Source of the DNA: Amia ocellicauda
Taxonomy: Eukaryota; Chordata; Actinopteri; Amiiformes; Amiidae
DNA length: 64,000 nucleotides
Reading direction: 5' to 3'
Assembly: GCF_036373705.1 (NCBI RefSeq)
Contig: NC_089869.1
Span: 11,667,676 to 11,731,675 of the forward strand
The position numbers and the translations under genes were made by a program. Position 1 is the stretch's first letter; every line of letters starts with the position of its first letter. Under the pieces are notes generated by a model. It was not told the origin of the DNA. It did not search any database and saw only the letters and a list, made by a program, of their open reading frames with translations. Shown piece after piece: positions 9,450-23,172 of this stretch.

Positions 9450-12400
9450 ATGTTGATTTAAACAACAAACATTTCATGCACTTGAGTGTCATACAAACAT
9501 TGGTGGCTTAACAGACACAAAATCCTATTCAAAAGAGAATACTGTAGCCTGTGCTTTAACCCTTACATGCATGAATTACAAGACATCCGTCTTCCCCCTT
9601 CCTTGAAATGACTGCTCTAACAGTGGACAGGTCAAAACAGCTTTTCCAATGCATTCCTCTCAATCATGTTATGTTAGATGAGTGATTACTTCAAGAAGGT
9701 GAAGAAAGGAAGGGAGGGTGTTTTCTAAGATAATTAAAAACAGGACTTGAAAAGTGAACACTTGTAAACATTTGGTTTGGGCATCAAAGTGGCTCTAAAT
9801 AACATTTCTGAAAATAAAATACCTATTTTCTAAAAATAGAAAAATGTACTGAAAGGATCTAGGGTACAGGCTGAACATCCTATTCCATATATGCACGACA
9901 ACACCTGTATTGTAGAAAGTCCACTACAGTGCTTTCTTTCTTTCGTACCCAGAATAAAATGTCATGTTTGTCACACCATACTTTAAATTAAACACGCTGT
10001 TTGCACATCCAAGAGGTTCTGTATATCCTATTTACAACCCAAAATAAGTAGAAATGTTCTCTGGTACACATAAAACAAACCAAAGACTTGGTCAAACCCA
10101 ACATGATGTTTGTCAGACCTCATTTAAACTGAAATATTTGGTTTGCACATCCAAGTGATTCTGTACAGCCTACATATTTATTTTTTGCTTGCAACAAAAG
10201 CTGTACTGCATTATATCCACTACAGTGCTCAGAGTTCTTCATATGAAGAAAACTCGATTAACTAAAAATTGTGTCAATCTCATGCATGATGTTGATCACA
10301 CCTCACTTGATTATATAATTGATGAGATATCAAGACTTCTGTGGGTGGAGGTTATGCTCACAGCAAGAGCTTGGGTGTGAGAGTCCTTTATCTGTATTAA
10401 GACTAGAACCGCAGACATTTCGTACTGCATAGAACCACCGCACCCGCATAATGTGCGACACCTTTATAAAACAGCTGTGTGACCACAATTAAAAAATTAC
10501 AAAGTTGGATAAAACTTAATAGTTGTAAATATAAACAGACCACAACATTTTCTGGGCAGAAACATCGCACTTACATTGAATATTATTATTATCATTATTT
10601 TCAAAACAAGGGCATATAGACTACATGAAAAAACGAATAAGAAAATAAACGTCATGCAATAAACGCTGTAAACTGATGTAGACATCGGTATGCACGTATC
10701 TTAGCAGACTCATACAATTTTAAAACATACATAGCCAGTTGAAGAAACAGCATAAAACTGAAGTGACATTATGCAACTTGAAAGCGCTTTGAAATGACTC
10801 CGTCTATTACAGCTGCGTCAGAATGCACAAAACACGCTTCTCAACATTAAAAGTGCCCTACACTTAATACAAAATAATTAGCATTCATGATCAAGAGCAT
10901 TGATTCAGAGACATGGCTTTGCACCCAAGGCTATAAACTGTGAGACAGTCAGATATTCACAGTCTTTATGGAACCAGGACCACATCGCTCACAGAACACA
11001 CCGTCAACTTCATTGCAGTTCAGACTGCACATTCCTCAGCACTTGCAATTGTACCGAATCGGGCGCAGTTTTGAGCACCTCTGCAGTGACCAAGCCAATG
11101 TCTGTGACGTCCAGTATTTACGGTGTTTGATCTGTTGTACTTGTTGTATCCTCTCCGGGCTCTCCGTCGTCCTCTGGGGCTCCTGCTAGGGCTAACTCGT
11201 GTCGGGACATCGTGGTGCTCAGCTCGTTGCTCCCTAAGGCCAGCTGCTAACGCCCCTTCGGCGGCTGGCATGATTAGCTCTACGTTTCCCGTTAGGGCTA
11301 AATTTCTCCCAACGGAGGATTGTTCGGTGAGATCAGCCCCAGCCCCGGTATTATTATTTTTGATCCTTACATTGTTTTAACTGAGAAATTCAGCTATACG
11401 TATTTGCTGTCTTTTCATCGACATGTTGCTCTTAGGCTATTATGCTAGTGCATTTGATCACTCATAAGAAAAACACTGTGATCGTGGCGGGAAAAGGAGA
11501 AAAAGTCGATCCACCAATCCTGCTCCGAAATGTGTTTATCAAAAAATAAAAAACCTGCCCACACATCAGATCACATGATAACTAGTGTCAGTACATTAAC
11601 AGAATCAGTGCATTTGATTTTTCTCACAACGTGGAAATACTTTATGTATTGACACATTTCCAATTACAGACAGTTATATACAAATTCTGATGATGCTCTG
11701 CTACGCACAGTGCGTTCTTGGCGAACAGCTGGGGGCGCCACTGGCCTACAGTACTGCTTACTAGTCAGAAACTCAGTATGTAGCATGCTGTATGCACATG
11801 TGCAGAATGCAGTTGGGTAATATGCAAATTCGATTTTGTAGTATGTAGTAGTTTTTGTAGTACTGTTTGTGTGCTTTATCACATTTAGGAGCTTCATTTT
11901 CCAGTTGAAGCTGTGACTACTGTGGAAATACTTTCCAGGTCTTCTTAAGTGACCAGTATGTACCCTGAATAAGCAAGTAAGTACCCTGAATAAGCATCCT
12001 ATGCACACAGCAATATTGTTTCATTTATAAGATTGGAACTGTGTGTTTCTTATTCTTGTGTGAACTGAGCTCCAAAATGCAAAAAAGCAGACAGGAAATA
12101 CAAGATCCAAATACATAGCACAAATCAATGTCACAATTACCTCAGACCTCATTAAATTTAACACACAAGTTTTGATTGGACAATATCAGAATTCACTAAG
12201 GACTGGGGCTTTTGCTGGGGACTCCACACATTTCTTGCTGTTCTGTCTTGTGCTTGCTGATATGAAAAGGCTTTTTACTGAAACTCAACCTTCCCAATAC
12301 TCATTTACCTGAAGACGCATCCTGACTGCTAGAAAAGTCTCCCTCTCTCCTCAATATTTGATGAGGGTGTCAGTCATCCACAGTGCCGGCCCTGCCTCTC

Positions 12401-12689
12401 TCAGCCGGCAGACTGGCCCTCCTTTAGAGACCTCCTGAAGAGGCCAGCTGTTATAGACCGGCTGTCTGAGGGGCAGAGAGAGGGAGACCCCCCACTGACC
12501 TGGGCCTCGGCAGGTACTAGAGTCTTCATATTTATATCCATATGTATATATACACACACACACACACAACACATCCAGGTCAGCACAGTACTCACAGTAG
12601 AAACGGGGTCTTTCAGTTCCAGCTAAAGGACGTGACAAGATTGAGGAGGAAAAGCAATTTCATCCATTTTGGAGTTTTTCAGATTCAAA
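9450..12689. other. Non-coding flank downstream of kinase copy 1
   Basis: I see no credible gene. Homology to the middle copy ends at about 10382. A small GC-richer patch at 11100-11360 carries short frames on both strands without recognisable motifs. A stretch at 11750-11880 has the AGTATGTAGTA-type text common in fish miniature elements. The same sequence recurs at 59578-62817. Confidence 0.5.
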
Positions 12690-13285
12690 TATAGACTTTT
12701 GTGGCAAGTATATCTGACAGCAAGCATATTAAGCATGAATTAAGAACAAGGGCAGTGATGTTCAGAGTGTACAATGCACTAGTTAGAGCTCATCTGGATA
12801 CTGTGGACAGTTCTGGGCTCCACACTTCAAGAAAGATATCACTGCTCTAGAGGCAGTTCAGAGGAGAGCAACCAGACTTATTCCAGGTCTGAAGGGAAAG
12901 TCCTACTGAGAGACTGAGGACCTGAACCTTTTCACCCTGGAACAGAGGAGACTACATGGGGACTTGATTCAAGTCTTCAAAAACATGAAAGGCATTGACC
13001 ACATCAAACCAGAGGAGCTCTTCCAGATCAGCAGGGACACACACACCCGGGGACACAAATGGAAATTGGGTTTCAAGGCATTCGAGGCAGAAAACAAGAG
13101 ACACTTCTTCACACAGAGAGGCGTCACAATCTGAACAAACTCCCCAGCGACGTGGTTGAAGCGACAATTTGGGAAGATTCAAAAATAGACTGGATAGGAT
13201 GCTTGGATAACTTAGTTATTAATGGACACCAAACGAGCACGATGCAGTGAATGGCCTCCTCTCGATTGGACACTTTCTTATGTTC
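12690..13285 (+). mobile_element. CR1-like LINE, 5'-truncated 3' end (left copy)
   Basis: Translating with frameshifts gives the C-terminus of a CR1-type reverse transcriptase: [15 protein letters not shown] in one frame, then [10 protein letters not shown] and text like LEQRRLHGDLIQVFKNMKGI. The element ends with TTTCTTATGTTCTTATT, the short-repeat 3' end typical of CR1 in lower vertebrates. Stops and frameshifts show it is dead. The right copy is at 62818-63413. Confidence 0.75.
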
Positions 13286-13289
13286 TTAT

Positions 13290-15165
13290 TCTGCCTTTCG
13301 CCTTCGAACAGTTGTAATACACCCCTTTGGCTAGCAGGTGTAGCATTATGTTGGGTGTATTTGGATAAGAGCATTTGGGCTCTGAGCTGAAGCACTGATC
13401 TAAAGAAGACCTCTCCCCCCCCAAAGTTATCAGATTTCCTTAGCTCATCAGCTTGAAACTGGTTTGCATCAAAGTGACAGTTTTGGGGAGGATGGCACCA
13501 AGAAGAGGCCAAATAGTTTGGAATTCTGCTATGAGATGTCTGGAGAAAGGGGCCTGTAGGTGATGATAACTCTTTGAAGTGGACGAGAGCCGAAATCCCG
13601 ACATAGAGCTATGAACCCGGGCCAACCGGCATTTCCAAAAGATGGCATGGATTGACATTAGTCATAAATCAAGCCCCCCTCCAATAGGACACTGGGGGCT
13701 GAAACCGAAATCCAATCTCAAGAACTCAGGAACCAATCACCTATTGATCTGACAGACTATAAGGAACAGCGGACAGTCTTTCTCTCTCACCTGAACCAGA
13801 AACTCGCTGCCACAGCTCAACCTGTAGCTCTGTTGCCAGAACCGGAACCAGAAACCAACCAAGTCTTTGCCGGCAACAGAAGAGTTAAACTGGGAGAAGG
13901 AGATTGAGCCGTACGAAGAATTCTTTTAAAGGACTTTATTAAATAAAGAACTTTACAGACTGCGCTGCCCGCCTGTGCCCACCTGATCAGTGGAGTTTTA
14001 CAGCTGGACAATTGACTAAGTCGACTGTATACGAAAGTGTCAGTCATTTAAATAGCTATTTGAGTCTTAAGAAACTTGACCCTTGGAACAAACAGGGCCC
14101 TGCTTTCCTCAAAGACTACATCTTCAAGTAACTACGGTGGAACCCCTGCTTACAAAGAAGATTTTGTGCACAACCTTGGAGCCTTCAAACCAGAGGAAAA
14201 TCTGTTTGGAAACGACTCTACTTTCGCAAAACCCCAACTTCCAGGTGCATCGACTGAGTGGAAGTTCTTGGACAAAGCCGAACCGGACTGCCTTTGTTCC
14301 AAACCACACGGACCTCGTGCCGTGTGCTGTTATCTGAGCCCGAAGCCAGAGAGGCCTCTCTGCGACGAAGTTCAGATAAGTTTAACAGTTTGGAGTTCAT
14401 GATTCATGACATTTGAGAAATCAATTAGAAATGTTAATCTGTGATTCATAACTCTAGAATGTGTAATATCATTTAGTTTTCTTAAATATTAATGTGTGTT
14501 GCATTAAACTGTTTTGTTGATAATTTTAGAAATAAAATCTGTCAACGCCGAGAAATATCTTCTCATTCCTGTTTAACTGTTTAGTCTGAAATTGACACAA
14601 GTTAATAGACATTAGATTATTGGTGGCCCTGCCTATCCTTAATCATTGAATAATAATCAGTTAAGGGAAATTGTGGTAACAAGTAATAAAAGGATCTTTC
14701 TCGGCACCTAAACGTAAATGAGACCGATATATATATAATGAGAATTTACCTGACATAAATACTAACCTGCGTAGTTATTTAATGTCTGACTAACAATACT
14801 AATGAGAGACTCACCTTCGTCTTACTAACCGGTATTGTAGTCAATGTGTTTATAACCTTTTTTGTTTAACGATTTGTGTTATCATATGCAATCCCATGGT
14901 CTTTGATTTGGTCACGGAAGTGATTTGTCTTTGATTTGTTGATCTAGAGTTGAATTTTAATTAGTTTTTCCCTTTTGTATAATTAGTGTAGTGCTACATT
15001 TAGTCTTTGTTTTGAATACATTTGACAATTTATATCTTTGGAATTGGTGTCTGCGTCCAATTATTACAGAAATTGAGTTCTACAAGATTCCAGGATTCGT
15101 GATAAGGTGACACTATCAATTCACTTCTTTAATTGAAATTTATAAGTGTACCTTACGCTACACAG
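13290..15165 (+). other. Unidentified LTR-like or repeat stretch
   Basis: The text includes GACTATAAGGAACAG at 13756, an AATAAA at about 13941 and long AT-rich sequence rich in TTAAT up to about 15165. The TATA, polyadenylation and AT-rich order resembles a long terminal repeat, but I cannot find matching ends, a target duplication or a primer site. The frame at 14076-14402 has no recognised similarity. Only 13290-13872 is seen again at the right edge of the window. Confidence 0.3.
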
Positions 15166-16396
15166 GGCTCTCTGTTGCATCTCCAGTTCATATCATTTTC
15201 ATGTGTGTTGGTCTTTTCCTGGGCTACCCTGCTTCATAGCTCCCTGAGAGGTATCAAGCCGGTTGACAATCAGCTTCTTCCTCCGTTGTGCAGAAGGTTG
15301 TATTTTGGGCAGCGCAGGGCATAATCTCATGTTCATTGGAAACCATTCTACACAAAATCAAACCCTAACCATTACCTGTGTAACTGCTCAGCAGGGATAA
15401 TTACACATTACCAACATTATAACTATTCATAAATATGCTGTACTACACTTTACATGAATAAGGCATTAATTACCAAAATAAATCTAAATTTCATGTAAAA
15501 TGTTACCCTTACCTGCAGTCTCTCAACTTCAGATTGCAAGGTTATAAGGTTACAAATAGTTGGAGGTCTACGCAGCCTGTTTGCTAGATTGAACCCAGAA
15601 CTGTAACTCATTTTCTCCCCTCACCCCCTCATTCAAAGATTATTATATCCTCCACTGCCTCTGTCAACCACAAACACGATGCATCTCCTCCCGTTATCCT
15701 CCGTGCAGATGTTTTTCAACTGCTGCGAGGCTAAGCTGGAGTCTGGCTTTTACAAAACAAAGGGAAACCACTTCTGTGGGATGTGTGATCTCACAAATTG
15801 AGCTCAGCTGCCAATGTGAGTTACCGCCGTTAATAAAGACTAAGAAATACATTTCCTCACTCCAAGCGTTGACGTAGCAGCCGGTTCAGCGCTCTTGCCA
15901 GGCACATGTTGGCTCTGCACAGGGGTTTGAATGATCTTTGCCCACAACGCCCAACGCCGGTCCACAATCCCAGGGTAATGTCAATGCAAATCGGCCCTGC
16001 CGTGATCTGATTCCTTGTTGGTGTCCTTTTACCTCAATCCACCAACTCTGGGTAAACAAACCTGTCCTCTTACTGCAGAAGTCATGAACGCCAAGAATCA
16101 AGCTTGTCTCTAATGCCTAGATTCTGGGACGGCACACTGGAGATAGTGGTGCAGTGTGGTGTGTGTGAAACCTGGGAAGCTCTCAGGGCTTTAGCTTCCC
16201 CTCTGCCTAGCTGATTTGCATTGTGCACTCGTGCCTCTGAAAAAAAGGGAATGCAGAGGAAGACCGCAGAAATCAATTAGTTCAAAACGGCAGCCTTATT
16301 TAAGTGTCCTAAAGATGCAACCTTCCATTACAGCCCCTTCAGTCTGGGGCAGCGCTGTTAATCAGATGGATGTGTCTTGGAACAGACAGGGACAGA

Positions 16397-16400
<4 letters not shown>
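15166..16400. other. Non-coding, no gene recognised
   Basis: Short frames only. A CC-EAKLESGFYKTKGNHFCGMC-like peptide at about 15712-15801 faintly recalls a LIM finger half, but it lacks the spacing and context of a real exon. Confidence 0.4.

Positions 16401-16444
<44 letters not shown>
16401..16444 (+). repeat. (GT)22 microsatellite
   Basis: Uninterrupted GT repeat of 44 bases. Confidence 0.97.
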
Positions 16445-16446
<2 letters not shown>

Positions 16447-16796
16447 CTAGGCAGGAGGAGCACTGTCTGGGGAGCTGAAATCATTTATATGGGATGAAGC
16501 TATTAGCTAATGTAGTCTACTCAGCAGCCAGCGCTCCCTGGTCATTGCTACACTCAGCGACTTTCTCTGCTTAGCCCTGTGAGTGAAGCTTCAGTCCCAC
16601 TGACCAAGGGATCTGTCTTAGAGGAGGTTTTACTCCCCTATCGTTACTTACATTCATTTCCTTGTTTCTGACCACATCCATTGTGGTCGCTCACCTTTAA
16701 AGCACAGATCTGCAAACTAGGAAATACGTTTGTCTAAACTGAGGTCAGTTCCCAACAGCACAGTATTTTCTTCCCCTTGTACCTCAACATATTAGG

Positions 16797-18141
16797 TGTC
16801 ACCACCTAGTGGGTAAATAGGGGCAACACACAGGACTACGCCACCTCCTTTGATTTACGAGAGGGGAACTCGTACTACCCAATCTCTCTCCCCGGGGCAG
16901 GCTCGACAGGAGCCCAAGACAATCTCCAGACGCACAGGTAAAAGGAATAACAGTTTATTAAATGAAATTGCAGTCAGGGCACGAAGACTATCCTGGATAC
17001 CGTGAGTTGTACAGAAGCAAATGTAAAAAATAATTATAAATAAAACCTAGCTAAAACCGCCTTTAATCCCTGAGCACTTAAAACACTAAAAACCCTATCC
17101 AAAAATATAACAGAAAACTAGTAAAATATTATAAAACTACCATTTCAATACAACTATAACACAAACACACAAGGACACTAATAACTCTCTTCCCCTGTTT
17201 TTCACAGCTGCGATCAGCGCTCGACCCGCACAGGTAAGTGAGGTGGATCTCCCGTGCTTTCTCTTCCCAGGAGCCCAGCCAGCACCCCATTGGCCAAAAG
17301 GACACGCGCAAGCTGGAAAACACAAAGGATAGTTAATCTAGAAAACTAGCTACAGCGCTTGTTTCAATCTGCCTCAGTGGGGCATCTTCAATTGACTCAG
17401 TGGCAGCAGAACCTCAGGCAGGATGAGAACTATCAATATTTAATGTTGGTTTCTCGCTGCAAACTTTAGTGTCTAATCCACAATCATACATTTTCTTTCT
17501 CCAGGTGCAGTTCAGAGAATGCCAGGGGGAGGAGGTAAACAGGAGATCTAGGTCTGTTCGCTGTAATGCAGACAAAGTTCAAAATAAAGCCAGTTCCAAA
17601 AAGTGCAAATGCCTGTGGCTCTTAATTGCCGTATTTAAAGCCTCCAATTTTACATAGTGCGTTCTCGCTTACTGCAACCCCACTGCATACACAATCAACA
17701 AAAACCCATAGACTTAGCTGCTCAAAGCCCATGCCGTCAATGCTCTGCTGCCAAGTCCTTTGCATATGTTGTCGCCCTGTAGGGGTTCAGGATCTCCGCT
17801 TGCACCGTTTATAATCCACCAAGAAAAGAAGAAGTGAAAAGTTTGTCTCCGCAATACGTTCCACGGTCCATGTCTCAAGCCCTGGCTTCCCCCCTCCTTG
17901 CTCGTCCGTACTACTTGTCCAATGGTTTGCGCCCTGAAGGACTTTTTCTCTCAGCTTAAATACTGAAACAAAGAGCCAGGGGTGCAGGTGAAGGTAATTA
18001 GGAGCGAACGCGCAGGTGAGTCCAGTTGAGAATGTGGGCTGGTGGCGTGCGCTTGGCAAGAAAGACAATACATCAATCTAAACCCAATAAACCAATTATA
18101 CAAAAAGAAAGGTGATACAACAAAATAATGAAGCCCGTGAC
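16797..18141 (+). mobile_element. LTR-like element, 1.35 kb (member 1 of a pair)
   Basis: It starts TGTCACCACCTAGTGGG and ends GCCCGTGAC(A), giving short inverted ends TGTCAC/GTGACA. It matches 24317-25411 in pieces along its length: ACGCCACCTCCTTTG, TTTATTAAATG, CAGGGCACGAAG, CTCAGCTTAAATACTGA, GGGGTGCAGGTGA and AACCAATTATACAAAAA. ATTAG precedes it, separated by one G, and follows it directly, suggesting a 5-bp target duplication. No protein is encoded. It is most likely a solo LTR or a similar non-coding element. It contains about 250 bp around 17340-17600 not found in the other member. Confidence 0.55.
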
Positions 18142-19647
18142 ATTAGATGAAGGAAAACATTTACAAACTGAGATAAGAAACACATGCAAACACACTCAGA
18201 AACATTTGGGGGCAAAGAATGAAAGCCATTGAGACTCACAATTACCTTAATGCATACGTTGTTTGTTCGGCTAAGAATTGTGCTGATCATTTGTTTCCAA
18301 TGTGACCGACCCCAGTCCCTGTACAAGGCTGGTAGGTCAGACCCTGTGACAGAGACACTGCTCCCACAATCCCCCTCAGCCAGTGAACCCCCGAGTTATA
18401 AACAGGAGAGGGATGTACGTAGACCTTGTCACACTGGAGATCTGTCTTTAAAGCGGGAAGCTTTGAGATACAATCTTCAGCATAGCAAGGAAGCAGAAAT
18501 CTTATCTCTATATTTTATGAGATAGGATAGATACTCTTTAAGGACTGGGCACAGGGGATAAGAGGCCAAACTCCGATTCCCTATCACTTGTGTAAGGCCG
18601 ACCAGGAAGTGCCGTTCATGGGGTGAGTAAAAGGGAAGAGAGAGAGAAGGGGTAGTCTGTGTAACCTTACAGACATGGCCCGCCCCATGACCTACAACCC
18701 CTATTCTAACTGACAGCCCTATTGAGAAGACCACCATCTCTTTGTGTAGTATTGAATTGTGATCAGGTTCTCCCTCAGTCCCACATCCAATCCACCGGTA
18801 ATCCCACAAGACCCTTCCATGTTGAAATGAACTCCTCAGATATTGAATTTTAACTATAGCAATAGAAATATCAGCACTGCGAGATGAGCAGAGACCATGT
18901 CAACAGGCAGAGGTGTGTTGGAGAGAGCTACATTTTATGCTTTGTTGCATTATGTAGCTGTATCTTCTCTCAGGGAATTAAGGCACAGCATGAAGCATAT
19001 GACCATATCTGATTCCAGACAATGTACTATAATAGCTAAATATGGACATAAAATCTACAAAACCGGTAAAAAGACACACAAACAATTAAAGTCAAAATAT
19101 TTGGATTTGCAGGTCTATTCTTGGCATCTGTAACCTTAAAATGCTTAAAAATAGGATCTTCTCTTTTCCCTTAGAATTAGTCAGAATTCAAGTTTCAAGA
19201 GTCTCTCGGCCTCCTCCTGTACATCGTTTGGTTGTCAAATAACACCATTTTAAAAATCGTTTTTATAGCCACAGTGGTTTAAACGTTTCGTATGACAGGC
19301 CTAATGAGAGCAGACCCCCTACAATCATGTCTGCTGCACACCACACTGTTTCTCTCCACAGCAGTTCAATGCCCTGGATTGCTACCCAACCCTCCTCTAA
19401 ACTGGGGAAAAACTAGAAACTGCCATTAGGTACTGAGCATCAGACCTCACTATGGGTGTCTTATAACAACAGCCCACAAGGGGACAGGAGTTCATTTTAA
19501 ATTAGAAAGTGGACAAATCCCAAACTGCAGTGAAGAACCCTTACTGGGAAAAGAAATACACCGATAATTATTACACTATTTATAGTAATGTAGCAGGAAG
19601 AATATGGAGAAAATGAATGTGTCAATCACTGACTTGAGTAGTGACAT
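18142..19647. other. Non-coding, no gene recognised
   Basis: AT-rich sequence with short frames only and no recognisable exons or element ends. Confidence 0.5.
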
Positions 19648-21280
19648 CTGAGAGTTTCGTTTTTGATGAAATGAAAGAGAAGACAAACACAAATGCTTTA
19701 GCCTGGCAGAAGAAAGTTGATCCACTGTATACAGTGCACAGCAACCTATATGGTTTCTGTTTCTTCATGTTATAGCAGTAAGATAAGTCTCAAACCAATT
19801 TTGAACGTTACCAGAGAGAGCAATACAATGATTGAGTCGATTTAGGGTTTGCTATGGCCCCTGCCTGCAGCCTGAGTGACATTTTTCTTAGATGTCATGT
19901 TCATGAAGGAAATTGTTTATCTGTATGAATGCTGCTTTTTCCAAACATCTTTAAAGACTGTTGCTAGAATGGGATCCATAGGGCAGGGGGCATTTTTCAG
20001 CTATAATGTTAAGGAGCTTGGATTCATGTATCCTTTTAAAAGTACGTATAGTAGGCCTATTTAACACAGAAAGCATGGAGTGCTCTAATGCTGTACCGGT
20101 GGAATTAGTAAGGCTTGATCTAATGTTAATGATTTTGTTAATCAAAAACAGTGTAAACTCTTCACACTTTGATGAGGATTCCTGAATCAGTCGATCGGTG
20201 GACAATGAGGGGTTGACAATCTATCAATAGATACAAATAATATTCTATGATTGTTTTCACCATCATTTATTATCTTTGAGAAATGTGCTTGTCGTCCACA
20301 ACGTCAAACCTCTGTTATTTACATCTACACCATTGGTTAGGCTCTCACGATGCAGTTCATTTACTTCTCCAAATTCGTTCAGGTTTTTAACCGTCCCTTT
20401 TCAGTTGGCAAGTGTGCTCGCTTTTCCAAGGTATTGCCCTGGTCAGAGATATCCTTTACACTTTCTCTGGTGCAGCTAAATCAAAATCTGGTGTCAGATT
20501 ACCATTCCACTAATTTGCCATGTGATGCACTGTAAAAGTGTCAATTGAGATGTGTTGATTCTTAATAAAAAGATTGGAGAAAACAACTAGAGCTGATTCA
20601 GTGTTAAAATAATGCTTCCTAATGAATCACTCTACTATATAAGAAATGTCCAAGCCCCATGAAATGTTCAGGTCTAAGGTATGTCCAGAATTGTGAGTTG
20701 GATCTGTAACATGGTGGGTAAAATGAAAAGGATCTAGAAGCTCCATACATTCAGTAGCATTGTGGTCTATTATGGACATAAACATTTAAATCACCGGTCA
20801 TAAGAATGAGTGCATGGGTGAGTGTAGAAACAAGCTGAAGGAAAACATTTGAAAGAATATTTTTGACAAGGATCAATTTTATATCACATGCTTTACTGCA
20901 GGCTACACAGATTATTCCTGAGCACTAAAATACCTTAATAGCAGGTGAAGCGGTTTTGTCAGACTCTGCCATGATGGAGGCAGTGCTGTTCTCTTGTCTT
21001 GTTATTCGGTGGTCTCTCCTTGGTTAATCAATAAGGCATTCATTGCAATTCATTTCCAGAGCTGTGAATTTCGATACTTTTCGATACCCATTGTGATGTC
21101 ACAGGGTCAAACTCTTACCAAATGCATGAGACTTGACAGGTGTGGAGAGATTTGAACACATTACTGAAGGTCACATGAGTTAAAAGAAATGTATTTAGCT
21201 GACACTTGACGTGAGATGCTGAAGACTAACCTGTTGTGCAGGTGGGAGTCCAGATTTCACCGACATCTCAGACATCTCAG
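19648..21280 (+). repeat. 1,633-bp tandem repeat, unit 1
   Basis: This unit is followed directly by a second unit with the same 1,633-bp offset throughout. Both begin CTGAGAGTTT. Only a handful of base differences are visible. The short open frames it contains recur simply because the DNA is duplicated, and no coding similarity is seen. Confidence 0.95.
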
Positions 21281-22913
21281 CTGAGAGTTTTGTTTTTGAT
21301 GAAATGAAAGAGAAGACAAACACAAATGCTTTAGCCTGGCAGAAGAAAGTTGATCCACTGTATACAGTGCACAGCAACCTATATGGTTTCTGTTTCTTCA
21401 TGTTATAGCAGTAAGATAAGTCTCAAACCAATTTTGAACGTTACCAGAGAGAGCAATACAATGATTGAGTCGATTTAGGGTTTGCTATGGCCCCTGCCTG
21501 CAGCCTGAGTGACATTTTTCTTAGATGTCATGTTCATGAAGGAAATTGTTTATCTGTATGAATGCTGCTTTTTCCAAACATCTTTAAAGACTGTTGCTAG
21601 AATGGGATCCATAGGGCAGGGGGCATTTTTCAGCTATAATGTTAAGGAGCTTGGATTCATGTATCCTTTTAAAAGTACGTATAGTAGGCCTATTTAACAC
21701 AGAAAGCATGGAGTGCTCTAATGCTGTACCGGTGGAATTAGTAAGGCTTGATCTAATGTTAATGATTTTGTTAATCAAAAACAGTGTAAACTCTTCACAC
21801 TTTGATGAGGATTCCTGAATCAGTCGATCGGTGGACAATGAGGGGTTGACAATCTATCAATAGATACAAATAATATTCTATGATTGTTTTCACCATCATT
21901 TATTATCTTTGAGAAATGTGCTTGTCTTCCACAACGTCAAACCTCTGTTATTTACATCTACACCATTGGTTAGGCTCTCACGATGCAGTTCATTTACTTC
22001 TCCAAATTCGTTCAGGTTTTTAACCGTCCCTTTTCAGTTGGCAAGTGTGCTCGCTTTTCCAAGGTATTGCCCTGGTCAGAGATATCCTTTACACTTTCTC
22101 TGGTGCAACTAAATCAAAATCTGGTGTCAGATTACCATTCCACTAATTTGCCATGTGATGCACTGTAAAAGTGTCAATTGAGATGTGTTGATTCTTAATA
22201 AAAAGATTGGAGATAACAACTAGAGCTGATTCAGTGTTAAGATAATGCTTCCTAATGAATCACTCTACTATATAAGAAATGTCCAAGCCCCATGAAATGT
22301 TCAGGTCTAAGGTATGTCCAGAATTGTGAGTTGGATCTGTAACATGGTGGGTAAAATGAAAAGGATCTAGAAGCTCCATTCATTCAGTAGCATTGTGGTC
22401 TATTATGGACATAAACATTTAAATCACCGGTCATAAGAATGAGTGCATGGGTGAGTGTAGAAACAAGCTGAAGGAAAACATTTGAAAGAATATTTTTGAC
22501 AAGGATCAATTTTATATCACATGCTTTACTGAAGGCTACACGGATTATTCCTGAGCACTAAAATACCTTAATAGCAGGTGAAGCGGTTTTGTCAGACTCT
22601 GCCATGATGGAGGCAGTGCTGTTCTCTTGTCTTGTTATTCGGTGGTCTCTCCTTGGTTAATCAATAAGGCATTCATTGCAATTCATTTCCAGAGCTGTGA
22701 ATTTCGATACTTTTCGATACCCATTGTGATGTCACAGGGTCAAACTCTTACCAAATGCATGAGACTTGACAGGTGTGGAGAGATTTGAACACATTACTGA
22801 AGGTCACATGAGTTAAAAGAAATGTATTTAGCTGACACTTGACGTGAGATGCTGAAGACTAACCTGTTGTGCAGGTGGGAGTCCAGATTACACCGACATC
22901 TCAGACATCTCAG
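21281..22913 (+). repeat. 1,633-bp tandem repeat, unit 2
   Basis: Near-identical to 19648-21280. It is followed by a short third start, CTGAGAGTTTCGTTTTT at 22914-22930, so the duplication probably used this short sequence at both edges. Confidence 0.95.
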
Positions 22914-22989
22914 CTGAGAGTTTCGTTTTTTCTGAAATTAACTATAGAACTGTAACTCTATTGTTGGGCAGGCATTGTGCAATTGCATT

Positions 22990-23172
22990 ATGTCTCTTTT
23001 GTATCTGTACTTAATTTAGAACAATTTGCACATTATATTTTTCACTTTGACATTATGGACATTTTCTGTGTTGATCAGTGGCCAGAACTCCTGATTAAAT
23101 CCATTCTGATTTCATGTTTTCACAATGAAAAACACAAAAGTCCAAGAGGACTGAATACTTTTGAGAACCACC
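22990..23172 (+). mobile_element. Tc1-like element, 3' terminal remnant
   Basis: The order TTGACATTATGGACATTTTC, GTGTTGATCAGTG, TTAAATCCATTCTGATTTCA and GTCCAAGAGGACTGAATACTT, ending near ACCACCGTA, is the typical 3' end of salmonid-type Tc1 elements. No transposase coding remains. Confidence 0.6.

Larger units (their letters stand above)
1..13872 (+). repeat. Left copy of a ~50-kb-period segmental duplication
   Basis: This interval matches 51750-64000 in the same orientation. From 1 to about 3897 the offset is 51749, becoming 51759 after a longer microsatellite. From about 5521 to 13872 the offset is 50128. I see roughly ten single-base differences in the first 3.9 kb and only a few over the last 3.5 kb. 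The stretch 3898-5520 is missing from the right copy. The block carries the NHLRC2 fragment, a transposon-related pseudogene, a non-autonomous Tc1 element, kinase copy 1 and a CR1 3' end. The true left edge may lie outside the window. A false duplication in the assembly cannot be excluded from sequence alone. Confidence 0.95.

Noticed and set aside
15712..15801. Cysteine-rich peptide resembling half a LIM finger
   Set aside because: The cysteine spacing is wrong, it stops at once, and no neighbouring exon is seen.
19876..22168. Paired identical small frames in the 1,633-bp tandem repeat
   Set aside because: They are identical only because the DNA is duplicated; no codon bias, similarity or splice signals.
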